Source: Pseudomonadota bacterium | GTDB taxonomy: Bacteria; Pseudomonadota; Alphaproteobacteria; Rickettsiales; Rickettsiaceae | NCBI GenBank assembly: GCA_021804505.1 | Contig: JAJZHL010000030.1 | Coordinates: 1 to 9,259 of the forward strand | DNA: 9,259 nucleotides | Direction of reading: 5' to 3' | Shown: piece after piece, positions 1-7,563 of the stretch | Position numbering within the stretch: position 1 is the first letter of the stretch | How the letters are laid out: the number at the start of each line of letters is the position of its first letter | Program-made: the position numbers and the translations under genes | The notes under the pieces: generated by a model | Told to the model about the DNA's origin: nothing | Databases searched by the model: none | The model's input: the letters and a program-made list of their open reading frames with translations, nothing else

Positions 1-724
1 CTAACTGAGGTATTCCTGAATTTAATACTGCAATACCATCCTTCGTTAAATTTTCAGAGAATAATTTTAATTTGGCAAGCAGATAATCTTCCATATTTTT
101 ATGGTAGTCCAGATGATCCTGACTAAAACTAGTAAAGCAGGCTGCCTGCACTTTTATCCCATGCATTCGTTCCTGATCAAGTCCATGACTGGAAGCTTCA
201 AAGGCGACATGATTAACATTATTTTTGGCTAGATGATGCAATATCTGTCTAAGGCTAATTGGATCTGCAGTAGTAAGTGAGGGTGTTTGAGCCAGAATAT
301 CTTGGATAATCGGTATTTTAATATTTTTAGGATATTTCACGCCAACAGTGCCAATCGCCCCACTAGATACTCCTAAAAGTGAATATAGCTGCTCGCAATA
401 CGATACCACAGAGGTTTTACCGTTAGTACCAGTTGCAGCTATCATATGTTTAGGTAGTAGTGGATATAGAATTCCTGCTGCGGTAGCTAGTGAAGTTCTT
501 GCATTATCTACCAAAATCACTTCAGCATTGCTAGTGGAGTAAGGGGCACTAGCTGGATCATCTGTAAAAATCAGCCTAACCCCTTTCTTGATTACTTCAG
601 GAATATATTGGTTGCCGTCTGATTGGGTCCCTTTAATAGCAAAGAATGCAGAGCCTTCTGATTTAACTAACCGAGAGTCATAACATAGCTCTGTAATCTT
701 GTAGTGATCTAATAATTTTTTCAA
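1..724 (-). CDS. murE: MurE, UDP-N-acetylmuramoyl-tripeptide synthetase, N-terminal part
   Basis: This cytoplasmic Mur ligase adds the third stem-peptide residue (usually meso-diaminopimelate in Gram-negatives) to UDP-MurNAc-L-Ala-D-Glu, using ATP. The 241 visible residues hold the UDP-binding N-domain and the start of the ATPase domain: P-loop TGTNGKT at 98-104, TTADP at 151-155, EASSHGL at 176-182 and SQDHLDYH at 201-208. K218 is the likely carbamylated lysine, by position relative to the DHLDYH motif. The gene runs off the left edge, so the C-terminal domain that selects the diamino acid is not seen. An in-frame TAG lies five codons upstream and no ATG or GTG intervenes, so TTG at 724 is the best start. 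There is no clear Shine-Dalgarno sequence. The gene is divergent from the MFS transporter with a 79-base gap, so it probably begins its own transcript. Family assignment is secure; the start is fairly so. Confidence 0.95.
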   Translation of the reverse strand, partial: MKKLLDHYKITELCYDSRLVKSEGSAFFAIKGTQSDGNQYIPEVIKKGVRLIFTDDPASAPYSTSNAEVILVDNARTSLATAAGILYPLLPKHMIAATGTNGKTSVVSYCEQLYSLLGVSSGAIGTVGVKYPKNIKIPIIQDILAQTPSLTTADPISLRQILHHLAKNNVNHVAFEASSHGLDQERMHGIKVQAACFTSFSQDHLDYHKNMEDYLLAKLKLFSENLTKDGIAVLNSGIPQL

Positions 725-803
725 CTTTAATATGGCCTATTTTGGTGTAATAGCTTATTTTAGTACATACCTTTTTATTTCTTTTAGTTGGCCTGCATAA
801 AAT

Positions 804-2144
804 ATGATGTTAAAAAGAAGAGATTTTTTAATTCTACTAGGCAACAGTATAGATCATTTTGATACTGCCATCTATAGTTTTATTGCTCCAATTTTGTCTC
901 TGGCATTTTTCCCTAATGAAGAGCCAGTAGTGGGTTTAATTCTAATATATACTATACTCACCACTTCCGTTATTACCAGGCCTATTGGTTCTATAATTTT
1001 TGGCATAATTGCTAAAAGATTAGGGCCGCATTTAGCATTATCCTACTCTTTGTTTGGGGTGGCAGTTACTACTATTTCTATAGGATTTATCCCTAATTAC
1101 GAAATGGTCGGTAGTGCATCAGTTGTAATGCTCACTATTGTGCGTATGATCCAAGGGATTTTTGCTGAAGGTGAATGTACAATCTCGAAGTTATGTATAC
1201 TGGAAGATAAACCTCAATCAGACGCGTTTAAGGCTTCCTACCTATATCAGCTTTCAACTATGGCTGGAATCATTGTTGCCTCATTTGCCAGCAGCATTAT
1301 TATTGCTCATAGTAGCCATGAATGGTGGAGGCTAGCCTTTATACTTGGGGGCAGCTGTGGTGCTATAGGATTTTATCTCCGCAGCAGCGCGGTTAAACTA
1401 TACTCAAAGGATCCTTCTAATTGGAGCGTAAAACAACGAGTGAGCGAGCGGAGCGTAGATAAGCTACGTGAGCACGCGAATCCGCCCACGTTTTACGAAA
1501 CCAATTTGGAGGAGCAGAAGAGTATGCATATTGGGATTGAACCGCAAGGTGGATTTGGTAAGACTATGCATATATTATGGTCTAATAAGTTAAACCTCTT
1601 GCGGATATCCATAATTACTGGCTTTTCCTATATGACCTATGTAGTACCATTTGTAGTAATGAATAATTTTGTGCCAGACATAACTAGTATATCATTTCAA
1701 ACAATGATGAATTGTAACACTCTTTTATTAATCCTAGATGCAATTATGATTCCAATAATAGGCTACTTACTTAGAGGTCATAAGCCAAAGCATATTATGA
1801 TAATAGGTTGTTTAGTATTATTTATTAGCATAGTGCCATTATGGTTTTTTATGGAAAATGGAACAATAAATTATATTAATATTGTTCGTTTGTGGGTAAT
1901 TATTTTAGGAGTAATATTTTTATGTCCGTTAAATTTATTACTAGGCTCTATTTTAAATAATAGAGATAAATACATGGTTATCGGTATCGGGGATGCCATA
2001 GGTACTTCAGTTTTTGGTAGGTTTACCCCAGCGATATGTATAGCCCTTTGGCATTTTACCTCTGCCCCCTTGTCCATAGCATTTTATATTGCTTTTATCA
2101 GTTTAGTTACAATTTGGGCATTAAATAGTTTGAAAGTACATTGA
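804..2144 (+). CDS. MFS transporter, MHS/ProP-like family, with an in-frame palindromic element
   Basis: This is a 446-residue inner-membrane protein with about 12 hydrophobic segments, typical of the major facilitator superfamily. Signs of the metabolite:H+ symporter (ProP-like) group are an acidic NSIDHFD motif in helix 1 (14-20), RPIG followed by a GxxxKRLG-type loop between helices 2 and 3 (59-74), and RMIQGIFAEGE at 114-124, close to the family RxxQGxxxGGE. WWRLAFILGG follows before helix 6. Residues about 208-231 (VKQRVSERSVDK and onward) are hydrophilic, lie in the cytoplasmic loop between helices 6 and 7, and are encoded by a palindromic insertion at 1427-1497; the frame stays open through it. 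The substrate (proline/betaine, a dicarboxylate or other) cannot be told. Two adjacent ATGs (804, 807) are possible starts, with only a weak ribosome binding site. A perfect 14-bp hairpin follows the stop by about 35 bases. Confidence 0.88.
   Translation: MMLKRRDFLILLGNSIDHFDTAIYSFIAPILSLAFFPNEEPVVGLILIYTILTTSVITRPIGSIIFGIIAKRLGPHLALSYSLFGVAVTTISIGFIPNYEMVGSASVVMLTIVRMIQGIFAEGECTISKLCILEDKPQSDAFKASYLYQLSTMAGIIVASFASSIIIAHSSHEWWRLAFILGGSCGAIGFYLRSSAVKLYSKDPSNWSVKQRVSERSVDKLREHANPPTFYETNLEEQKSMHIGIEPQGGFGKTMHILWSNKLNLLRISIITGFSYMTYVVPFVVMNNFVPDITSISFQTMMNCNTLLLILDAIMIPIIGYLLRGHKPKHIMIIGCLVLFISIVPLWFFMENGTINYINIVRLWVIILGVIFLCPLNLLLGSILNNRDKYMVIGIGDAIGTSVFGRFTPAICIALWHFTSAPLSIAFYIAFISLVTIWALNSLKVH
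1427..1497. repeat. Rickettsia-type palindromic element inside the MFS gene
   Basis: The perfect 8-bp inverted repeats cgtaaaac (1427-1434) and gttttacg (1490-1497) bound a 71-base block. An inner stem cgtag/ctacg (1454-1458 with 1464-1468) and an overlapping cgtg-ag-cacg (1467-1476) lie inside. The block is clearly richer in G+C than the gene around it. It is read through in frame as a charged peptide in the central cytoplasmic loop of the transporter. RPEs of Rickettsia are known to insert in frame in protein genes at surface loops; the match here is by structure and behaviour, and I cannot name the RPE class. The 6-mer ttggag occurs just outside both ends (1421-1426, 1506-1511) and could be a target duplication or chance. 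Confidence 0.75.
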
Positions 2145-2178
2145 CATAGCGATAACCACAATAGAACTTGTGTTGGTG

Positions 2179-2213
2179 CTAGTTTTAGCATAATATGAAT
2201 ATGCTAAAACTAG
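2179..2213. terminator. Perfect 14-bp hairpin after the MFS gene
   Basis: The arms 2179-2192 (ctagttttagcata) and 2200-2213 are exact reverse complements around a 7-base loop. The hairpin begins about 35 bases after the transporter stop. A short T-rich run (gtgtttt, 2214-2220) follows rather than a clean U-tract, so it could be an imperfect rho-independent terminator, an mRNA 3'-end stabiliser, or an operator-like site for the DNA downstream. The stem is AT-rich. The structure is certain; the role is inferred. Confidence 0.5.
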
Positions 2214-2254
2214 GTGTTTTGGCACAACAATTTAAAACAAACGGAGTATTGATC

Positions 2255-2386
2255 ATGTTACAAGAATCGAATGACCTAAAGTGTCGAAGATTATTATCAA
2301 GTTTAAATTTAAATAGTGTAGCTTCTGCACGTAATACCACTCCCATATATCCTTTCCCTACAACTACATTTATTCATTGGCTGTAA
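2255..2386 (+). CDS. Doubtful 43-residue small ORF upstream of the peptide transporter
   Basis: I do not recognise this product. It begins MLQESNDLKCRRLLSSLNLN and ends in a Pro/Thr-rich PFPTTTFIHWL. Its merit is a good ribosome binding site: acggag at 2241-2246 with eight bases between the ggag core and the ATG at 2255. The frame is open back to an ATG at 2197 minus two (2195), but that ATG sits in the loop of the 2179-2213 hairpin and has no Shine-Dalgarno, so 2255 is the better start. There is no membrane segment or clear domain. It lies 247 bases before the POT transporter start, on the same strand. It could be a small unknown protein, a leader peptide, or the remnant of a decayed gene. 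Confidence 0.25.
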   Translation: MLQESNDLKCRRLLSSLNLNSVASARNTTPIYPFPTTTFIHWL

Positions 2387-2633
2387 AGTCATTTCACTAA
2401 CATTAATTTTTTATATTTAAGTTTTTTGTTTAGTTATACGCTTGCCGTTTAAGGTTTATAGTAAATTAACTGAAACGTATTATCTGTAAGTATTAATAAC
2501 GTTGTCTTACGCTTCGGTCGTGGCACCGAATATTAAGATGTCATAATACCTTTTCGGGTAATCTGGCTTAGTTAGTATACGCCTGGCTTCGCGTGTAATG
2601 TATTTAATTATTTATTTTACAAGGAGTAATATT
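2387..2633. other. Non-coding leader region before the POT transporter
   Basis: No ORF of note or RNA gene is seen here. The DNA starts very AT-rich and then contains two weak stem-loops. An imperfect stem pairs aacgtatta (from about 2474) with taataacgtt (one bulged base). A second pairs ttcggt with accgaa around a 6-base loop (about 2513-2530). A further acgc/gcgt pairing lies close to the gene (about 2579-2595). No promoter with both boxes could be placed with confidence. The stems might act as leader structure for the transporter mRNA or be decayed repeats. Confidence 0.35.
2621..2626 (+). promoter_or_regulatory. Ribosome binding site deciding the POT start
   Basis: The aaggag core sits about 7-8 bases before the ATG at 2634. 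It is one of the strongest Shine-Dalgarno sequences in the window and argues against the longer reading from 2598. Confidence 0.75.
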
Positions 2634-4133
2634 ATGGACCAGGTAATAGACTCTGTTGATTTCCAGGAATCTATCGCTGAGGAATCGCAGAGAGTTAAAA
2701 AATTTCCTAACTTTTTGAAACTGCTGTTTTTTGTGGAGATGTGGGAGCGCTTTAGTTACTACGGTATGAGAGCGTTGTTAGTAATTTTCCTTACATCTCA
2801 GCTTGGCTTTGAAGACAAAAAAGCATATGCAATATATTCAGTATTTGCAGCTATTGGTTATATGGGGCCTGTACTTGGAGGCGTGCTTGCTGACAAGTTA
2901 CTTGGCTTTCGTAATATGGTGCTTATAGGAGGTGTGATCATAACACTTGGTCATGCTTCTATGGTGTTGGTAGAGCTTAACCAAGATCTGATCTATCTAG
3001 GTCTAGCGCTTATTGCCGTGGGGACAGGCATGTTCAAGGGTAATATAACGAACTTATTAGGCTCATGTTATGATGCCCATGACCCAGAAAGGGCTAGAGG
3101 ATTTACCCTATTTTATGTTGGCGTAAATTTAGGTTCCTTTCTAGCTGCAATTTCTTGTGGTTTTGTAGCTCATTTGTACGGCTGGCATTATGGCTTTGGT
3201 CTAGCTGGTATAGGTATGGCTGTTGGCCTCTTCACCTTTATTAAATTTGACTATGTGCTGCAAGATAGAGATATGGTAACAAGACCAGATATAATAAAGA
3301 GAAAATTATTAAGAATAAACACCCAATATATGGTATTTAGTGGGTGCATTCTTTTAGCTATAGTAGCGGCGAAGGTTATTATGCATAGTGAAACTTTCGC
3401 TAATATCTTAGCAGTAACTGGAGCGTTTATTTTTAGTATTTTCGCTTACTTATTATTTAGATTACCTGGGCAGCAGAGGCGCAACCTCCTGGTACTTAGC
3501 TTACTTATAGTATTTTTTATGCTATTTTTTGCTTTAGAAATGCAGCTTGGGTCTTTGATCAACTTGTTTACTCAGCGTAACGTTGTAAGTGAGGTATTAG
3601 GTATACCAATTCCAGCTGCTGTATCTCAGGCTATCAATCCTTTATCCATTATAATACTTGGAGGAATGCTTGGGTTGTACATGAAGTTTGATCGTAAATA
3701 TTCCACTGCAATTTTTGCTTTTGGGGTACTAACAATGTCTATATGCTTCTTCGTGTTGTATCTAGGATGTTTGAATGCCAATAGTGAAGGTAAAGTAGAA
3801 TATTTGTACTTATTAATCGGCATATCCTTTATGGGGCTTGGTGAGCTCTGCATTGGTCCCTTACTTCAAGAACAAGCAACGCTACTTGCTCCAAAGGGAT
3901 TAAAAGGTATGATAATGGGAATAGTTATGCTGGCTCTTGCTTTTTCAAATTTAGTAGGAGTGATAATAGCAAAATTTATGAGTGTTCCGGGGGTTAATGG
4001 TGAAGTAAATCCTCTTGAATCCTTGGCTATTTACCAGGAGGGATTTAGAGATATAGCTTTATTTAACCTTGGGCTAGTCGCTGTATTTCTATTATTTTAT
4101 AAGTTTATTAATAAAGTGATAATTAGGCAGTAA
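2634..4133 (+). CDS. POT/PTR2 family proton-dependent oligopeptide transporter
   Basis: This 499-residue inner-membrane carrier should import di- and tripeptides with protons, a sensible nutrient route for a cell living on host cytosol. Family marks are plain: the ExxERFxYY motif at 35-43 (EMWERFSYY) in helix 1, which couples protons and binds peptide; GGVLADKLLG at 82-91; GTGMFKGNITNLLG at 130-143 with the conserved lysine K135; and the second PTR2 signature FTLFYVGVNLGSF at 157-169. About 12-14 hydrophobic segments follow, and the length fits bacterial POT proteins. An in-frame ATG lies 12 codons upstream (2598) but lacks a ribosome binding site. The ATG at 2634 has aaggag ending 8-9 bases before it and gives the usual short N-terminus, so it is preferred. 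A strong hairpin (4146-4167) closes the gene. Substrate range is inferred from the family. Confidence 0.93.
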   Translation: MDQVIDSVDFQESIAEESQRVKKFPNFLKLLFFVEMWERFSYYGMRALLVIFLTSQLGFEDKKAYAIYSVFAAIGYMGPVLGGVLADKLLGFRNMVLIGGVIITLGHASMVLVELNQDLIYLGLALIAVGTGMFKGNITNLLGSCYDAHDPERARGFTLFYVGVNLGSFLAAISCGFVAHLYGWHYGFGLAGIGMAVGLFTFIKFDYVLQDRDMVTRPDIIKRKLLRINTQYMVFSGCILLAIVAAKVIMHSETFANILAVTGAFIFSIFAYLLFRLPGQQRRNLLVLSLLIVFFMLFFALEMQLGSLINLFTQRNVVSEVLGIPIPAAVSQAINPLSIIILGGMLGLYMKFDRKYSTAIFAFGVLTMSICFFVLYLGCLNANSEGKVEYLYLLIGISFMGLGELCIGPLLQEQATLLAPKGLKGMIMGIVMLALAFSNLVGVIIAKFMSVPGVNGEVNPLESLAIYQEGFRDIALFNLGLVAVFLLFYKFINKVIIRQ

Positions 4134-4145
4134 GTGAGGTCTACG

Positions 4146-4167
4146 CCAGTGTCCCATCGGACACTGG
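4146..4167. terminator. Hairpin after the POT transporter
   Basis: The arms ccagtgtcc (4146-4154) and ggacactgg (4159-4167) are perfect complements around a catc loop. One G-T and one C-G pair extend the stem to 11 bp. It begins 12 bases after the stop codon. The nearest T-run (attttt, about 4179-4184) is some 12 bases further on, so it is not a textbook terminator, but position and stem strength favour a role in transcript ending or 3' stability. Confidence 0.55.
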
Positions 4168-4204
4168 TGAGTGGTTGGATTTTTGCAATTCCTGCGCCTC
4201 TTAT

Positions 4205-4234
4205 GTCATTCCTGCGAAGGCAGGAATCCAGTCT
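4205..4234. repeat. Dispersed palindromic repeat, copy A
   Basis: This 30-base unit is centred on attcctgc-gaag-gcaggaat (4208-4227, 8-bp arms). Its reverse complement recurs at 7475-7504 with 28 of 30 bases matching. It resembles the short palindromes scattered in Rickettsiaceae intergenic DNA. It lies between the convergent POT and repeat-protein genes. Confidence 0.85.
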
Positions 4235-4247
4235 ATTGTTATATTAG

Positions 4248-4378
4248 ATCCTGAAATAAATTCAGGATGACAAGCCAGGAATTCAGGATGACATTTACAC
4301 CACAAGTCATCCTGAACGCCACCACAAGTCATCCCGAACTTGATTCGGGATCTCCTGGATCCCAGCTTTCGCTGGGAT
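4248..4378. repeat. Cluster of palindromes and direct repeats in a convergent gap
   Basis: Four stem-loops lie in 131 bases: atcctgaa/ttcaggat (4248-4255 with 4261-4268), an 11-bp stem of ttcaggatgac with gtcatcctgaa (4282-4292 with 4306-4316), atcccgaa/ttcgggat (4331-4338 with 4344-4351), and atcccagc/gctgggat (4359-4366 with 4371-4378). Overlaid are direct repeats: attcaggatgaca at 4260-4272 and 4281-4293, and a 19-base unit at 4299-4317 and 4321-4339 with one mismatch. Stems ending in a gatgac or gtcatc edge recur, suggesting related repeats nested in one another. A 73-codon open frame on the minus strand (4201-4422) is a by-product of these repeats and is not called. Confidence 0.85.
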
Positions 4379-4442
4379 GACAGGGGAAAGGGCATGACAA
4401 AGGGATAGGTTGGGGATGTCAAGGGATCCCTTACATCATTCT

Positions 4443-6200
4443 TTATGCTTTCTCCGGTGTTCCAGTTCCGTCCTTAGAATCTTCTACACCTAACAGTTGA
4501 GCCACTTCTTCTTTGTGGTCATAGGCGTATCTAACCCCGGCCAGGGCTGTAAGTAGAGTAATAGCTTTAGGCAAATAGTTGTTACCAGGTTTATCATCAG
4601 CCCCACTGCTGCTTAACTCGTTCAACTTGGCTGCTGCTTCCTTGTCAAAAGCTTCTTTTTGTTGTTGCAGTTCTTTAGTGTTCTGTGGTTGTAGTTCATT
4701 TATCTTTTGCTGTATTTGTTGGGCCTCCTTCTCACACTTCTCTTTTGCTTGACGCAATTCTTCAAGATTTTCTGGTTTTGGAGCGTTACCTATCTCTTCC
4801 TGTTTTGCTTTTGCCTGATTGCTAAAGCCTTCTTGTTGCTGTTTCAGCTCTTCAATATCCTCTTGTTTTGGTGCGCTATCTATCAGCTGTTGTATCTCTG
4901 TTGCCTTTTCTGTAAGCTGCTGTTTTTCGTTGCGCAGTGCTTCAAGATTCTCTACTGGTTGTGGAGCGTTACCTATCTCTTCCTGTTTTGCTGCTGCCTG
5001 GTTTTCGAAGTATTCTTTTTGTTGTTGCAGTTCTTTAAGATTCACTGGTTGTCCTGCCTTAGTTATCTCTTCTCCTTTTTGACTGACCAGCGCTTCAAGC
5101 TCGGTTTTTTGCTGGGTCAGTACCTCGATATCTGCTTGTTTCGGTGCATCGTTTATCTGCTTTCGTATTGCTTCAACCTGCTCCTCAAGCCGCCCTATTT
5201 CTTGTTCCAGTTCGGAAGTGTCCTGAGGTTTGTCTGCATTCTTAATCTCTTCTTCTTTTTCTCCTAACTGTTTTTCAAGCGCTACTTTTGCTTCTTTCAG
5301 TTTTTGTTTATTTTTCTCTCGTGCCTTCTGTATAGCTAGATCTTTTGCTGCTATCTCTGTATTCAACATGTCTATTTCTTGTTGTAATTCTTCAATTTTC
5401 TCTTGTTTTGATACTTCCAATGTTATCGCTGTCTGTTTTTCTTCTATCTGCTTCTTAATCTTCTCCTTTTGGTTCGGCAGAGTGTCGGTAGCTTCTTTTA
5501 GCGCTGCTACTGCCTTGTCTATCTCTTCCTGCTTTGCTGTAACCTGCTGTTCAAGCTTTAACTTTTCTTCATTCAGATGTTCGAGAATCTCGTCTTTTTT
5601 TTCTGCTTGTGTGATCTCTAACTGTTTTTCTTCTGCTTTCTTTTGAAGCTCAGCTTTTTGCTCTTGCAACTCTTCAAGTGTTGTTTGTTTTTGTGTTTCC
5701 TCGTCTATCTTTGTTTGTAGTTGTTGAGCTTTTAGTGTCAACTCTTCGTGTTGGGTTTTGAGAGCGTTATCAGCAGCATGTCGCTGTTGTACTGCTGTGT
5801 CTATTTGAGGCTGTAGCTCTTCTGCCTGCCTTACAAAATCATCTTTTTCTTCTTCAAGTTTGGTAATCGCTAGTTGCTTTTCTTCTTGCGGTTTTATCTT
5901 CTCTTGCACTTTAGCTGCGTTCTCCTCAAACTTCTTTTTTTGTGTTTGCAGTTCTACAACTGCCTCTTCTCCAGCTCCTGCTTTTAATATCTCTCCCTGT
6001 GCTGCTACTGCCTTGCTCAAAGCCTCTTGCTTTTGTTTTTCCAGCGCAGCAAGCTTTCTTTCTTTAATATTTTTGCTAAACTTATTGCTTAGATATTTTA
6101 GTCCTAGATACTCCATTGCAAGAACCGTAACTGTTGTTGCAGCTAGTATAGCTAAACTAGGAAGATTTACTTTTGTTGGTATAGGTAATTCTTTTGTCAT
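4443..6200 (-). CDS. Membrane-anchored 16-unit helical repeat protein, function unknown
   Basis: I recognise no family for this 585-residue protein. A hydrophobic segment at about 13-31 (LPSLAILAATTVTVLAMEYL) followed by lysine-rich sequence suggests an N-terminal membrane anchor with the bulk in the cytoplasm. Residues 53-529 are about 16 tandem units of 29-32 residues, roughly LxxxKxxLxxxAxxKQxEIxxA followed by a linker. From about the ninth unit the linkers carry Pro or Gly (NAPQP, SAPKQ, NAPKP), so helices are probably broken there. Glu, Gln and Lys dominate, there is one Cys, and there is no Trp. A second short hydrophobic stretch (about 542-556) precedes a polar tail. An ATG at 6206 has ggag only one base away, whereas the ATG at 6200 has seven bases spacing and is chosen. 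The gene is divergent from obgE and convergent with the POT gene. Possible roles (scaffold, filament, secreted effector) are speculation. Confidence 0.85.
   Translation of the reverse strand: MTKELPIPTKVNLPSLAILAATTVTVLAMEYLGLKYLSNKFSKNIKERKLAALEKQKQEALSKAVAAQGEILKAGAGEEAVVELQTQKKKFEENAAKVQEKIKPQEEKQLAITKLEEEKDDFVRQAEELQPQIDTAVQQRHAADNALKTQHEELTLKAQQLQTKIDEETQKQTTLEELQEQKAELQKKAEEKQLEITQAEKKDEILEHLNEEKLKLEQQVTAKQEEIDKAVAALKEATDTLPNQKEKIKKQIEEKQTAITLEVSKQEKIEELQQEIDMLNTEIAAKDLAIQKAREKNKQKLKEAKVALEKQLGEKEEEIKNADKPQDTSELEQEIGRLEEQVEAIRKQINDAPKQADIEVLTQQKTELEALVSQKGEEITKAGQPVNLKELQQQKEYFENQAAAKQEEIGNAPQPVENLEALRNEKQQLTEKATEIQQLIDSAPKQEDIEELKQQQEGFSNQAKAKQEEIGNAPKPENLEELRQAKEKCEKEAQQIQQKINELQPQNTKELQQQKEAFDKEAAAKLNELSSSGADDKPGNNYLPKAITLLTALAGVRYAYDHKEEVAQLLGVEDSKDGTGTPEKA
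4614..6044 (-). repeat. About 16 degenerate tandem 90-base coding repeats
   Basis: The units are 29-32 codons long. Unit starts in the protein are recognisable by LxxQK-like openings: LEKQKQEAL, LQTQKKKF, LEEEKDDF, LKTQHEEL, LQEQKAEL, LNEEKLKL, LPNQKEKI, LQQEIDML, LKEAKVAL, LEQEIGRL, LTQQKTEL, LQQQKEYF, LRNEKQQL, LKQQQEGF, LRQAKEKC, LQQQKEAF. Most have diverged at DNA level. Two near the 3' end of the gene still share an exact stretch of about 30 bases beginning at 4780 and 4963, exactly 183 bases (61 codons) apart, which points to a more recent two-unit duplication. Confidence 0.85.
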
Positions 6201-6370
6201 AACCATTCTCCATTTTTATTATAAATTCTATAGTACACATTTTTGTTCGCATAAAATAGGATATTTATTATTAATAATCTACTACTTTTTTTCTAATTAT
6301 AGTTAGGTTAAGCATTTCCGCCTTTAAGTAATGGTTCTAACGGCAATTATTTTCAGATAATTATTTAGAG

Positions 6371-6399
6371 TAGTCAGCAACCTATTAGATGGTTATAAT
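6371..6399 (+). promoter_or_regulatory. Candidate sigma-70 promoter of obgE
   Basis: A perfect -10 box TATAAT lies at 6394-6399. Seventeen bases upstream, tagtca (6371-6376) matches four of six positions of TTGACA. The start of transcription would fall near 6406, leaving a leader of about 20 bases before the obgE ATG. This is the best promoter-like site seen in the window. It is a consensus match only. Confidence 0.6.
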
Positions 6400-6418
6400 A
6401 CTTACTTAAATGTAATAA

Positions 6419-7429
<1,011 letters not shown>

Positions 7430-7474
7430 ACTCAACGTCACCCACGTGTAGACAGGGATCCAGAAAATCTTTAC

Positions 7475-7504
7475 AGACTGGATTCCTGCCTACGCAGGAA
7501 TGCC
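7475..7504. repeat. Dispersed palindromic repeat, copy B (inverted relative to copy A)
   Basis: The core is attcctgc-ctac-gcaggaat (7482-7501). The reverse complement of this 30-base block matches 4205-4234 at 28 of 30 positions. It starts 45 bases after the obgE stop, in the convergent gap with the gdx gene, and could serve as a terminator hairpin for either strand. No T-run follows directly. Confidence 0.85.
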
Positions 7505-7522
7505 AATATGTCGTATTTCCTA

Positions 7523-7546
7523 GATTCTCGCCTATGCTAGAATGCC
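7523..7546. repeat. Decayed copy of the same palindrome
   Basis: This 24-base segment aligns without gaps to 7481-7504 in the same orientation. It keeps the gatt start and the gaatgcc end but has several changes in the stem (attct...agaat remain paired). It looks like an older, tandemly placed copy that has lost most of its hairpin. Confidence 0.6.
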
Positions 7547-7563
7547 ATAGAAGCAGTAAAAAC

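Noticed and set aside
348..542. A 64-codon open frame on the plus strand
   Set aside because: It lies antisense to murE, whose conserved motifs show the minus strand to be coding.
1871..2077. A minus-strand frame opposite the MFS gene, with a like one at 3626-3853 opposite the POT gene
   Set aside because: Both are opposite clear transmembrane-protein coding sequence and show no motif or ribosome binding site.
2145..2633. Possible tRNA or small RNA in the longest mostly non-coding gap
   Set aside because: No cloverleaf, T-loop-like gttcga sequence or CCA end was found, and the stems present are short or imperfect.
4201..4422. A 73-codon open frame on the minus strand with HPEF and IPAFAGMT-like peptides
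   Set aside because: It is made entirely of the intergenic palindromes read as protein; such peptides are a common annotation artefact of these repeats.
4421..4432. The 12-base perfect palindrome aagggatccctt close to the end of the repeat-protein gene
   Set aside because: It is short and GGATCC occurs several times in the window, so it may be chance. No role is supported.
4707..6306. Several Phe/Cys/Ser/Leu-rich open frames on the plus strand
   Set aside because: They are antisense shadows of the Glu/Gln/Lys-rich repeat protein, whose low-complexity codons leave the opposite strand free of stops. The minus-strand frame has the ribosome binding site and a coherent repeat pattern.
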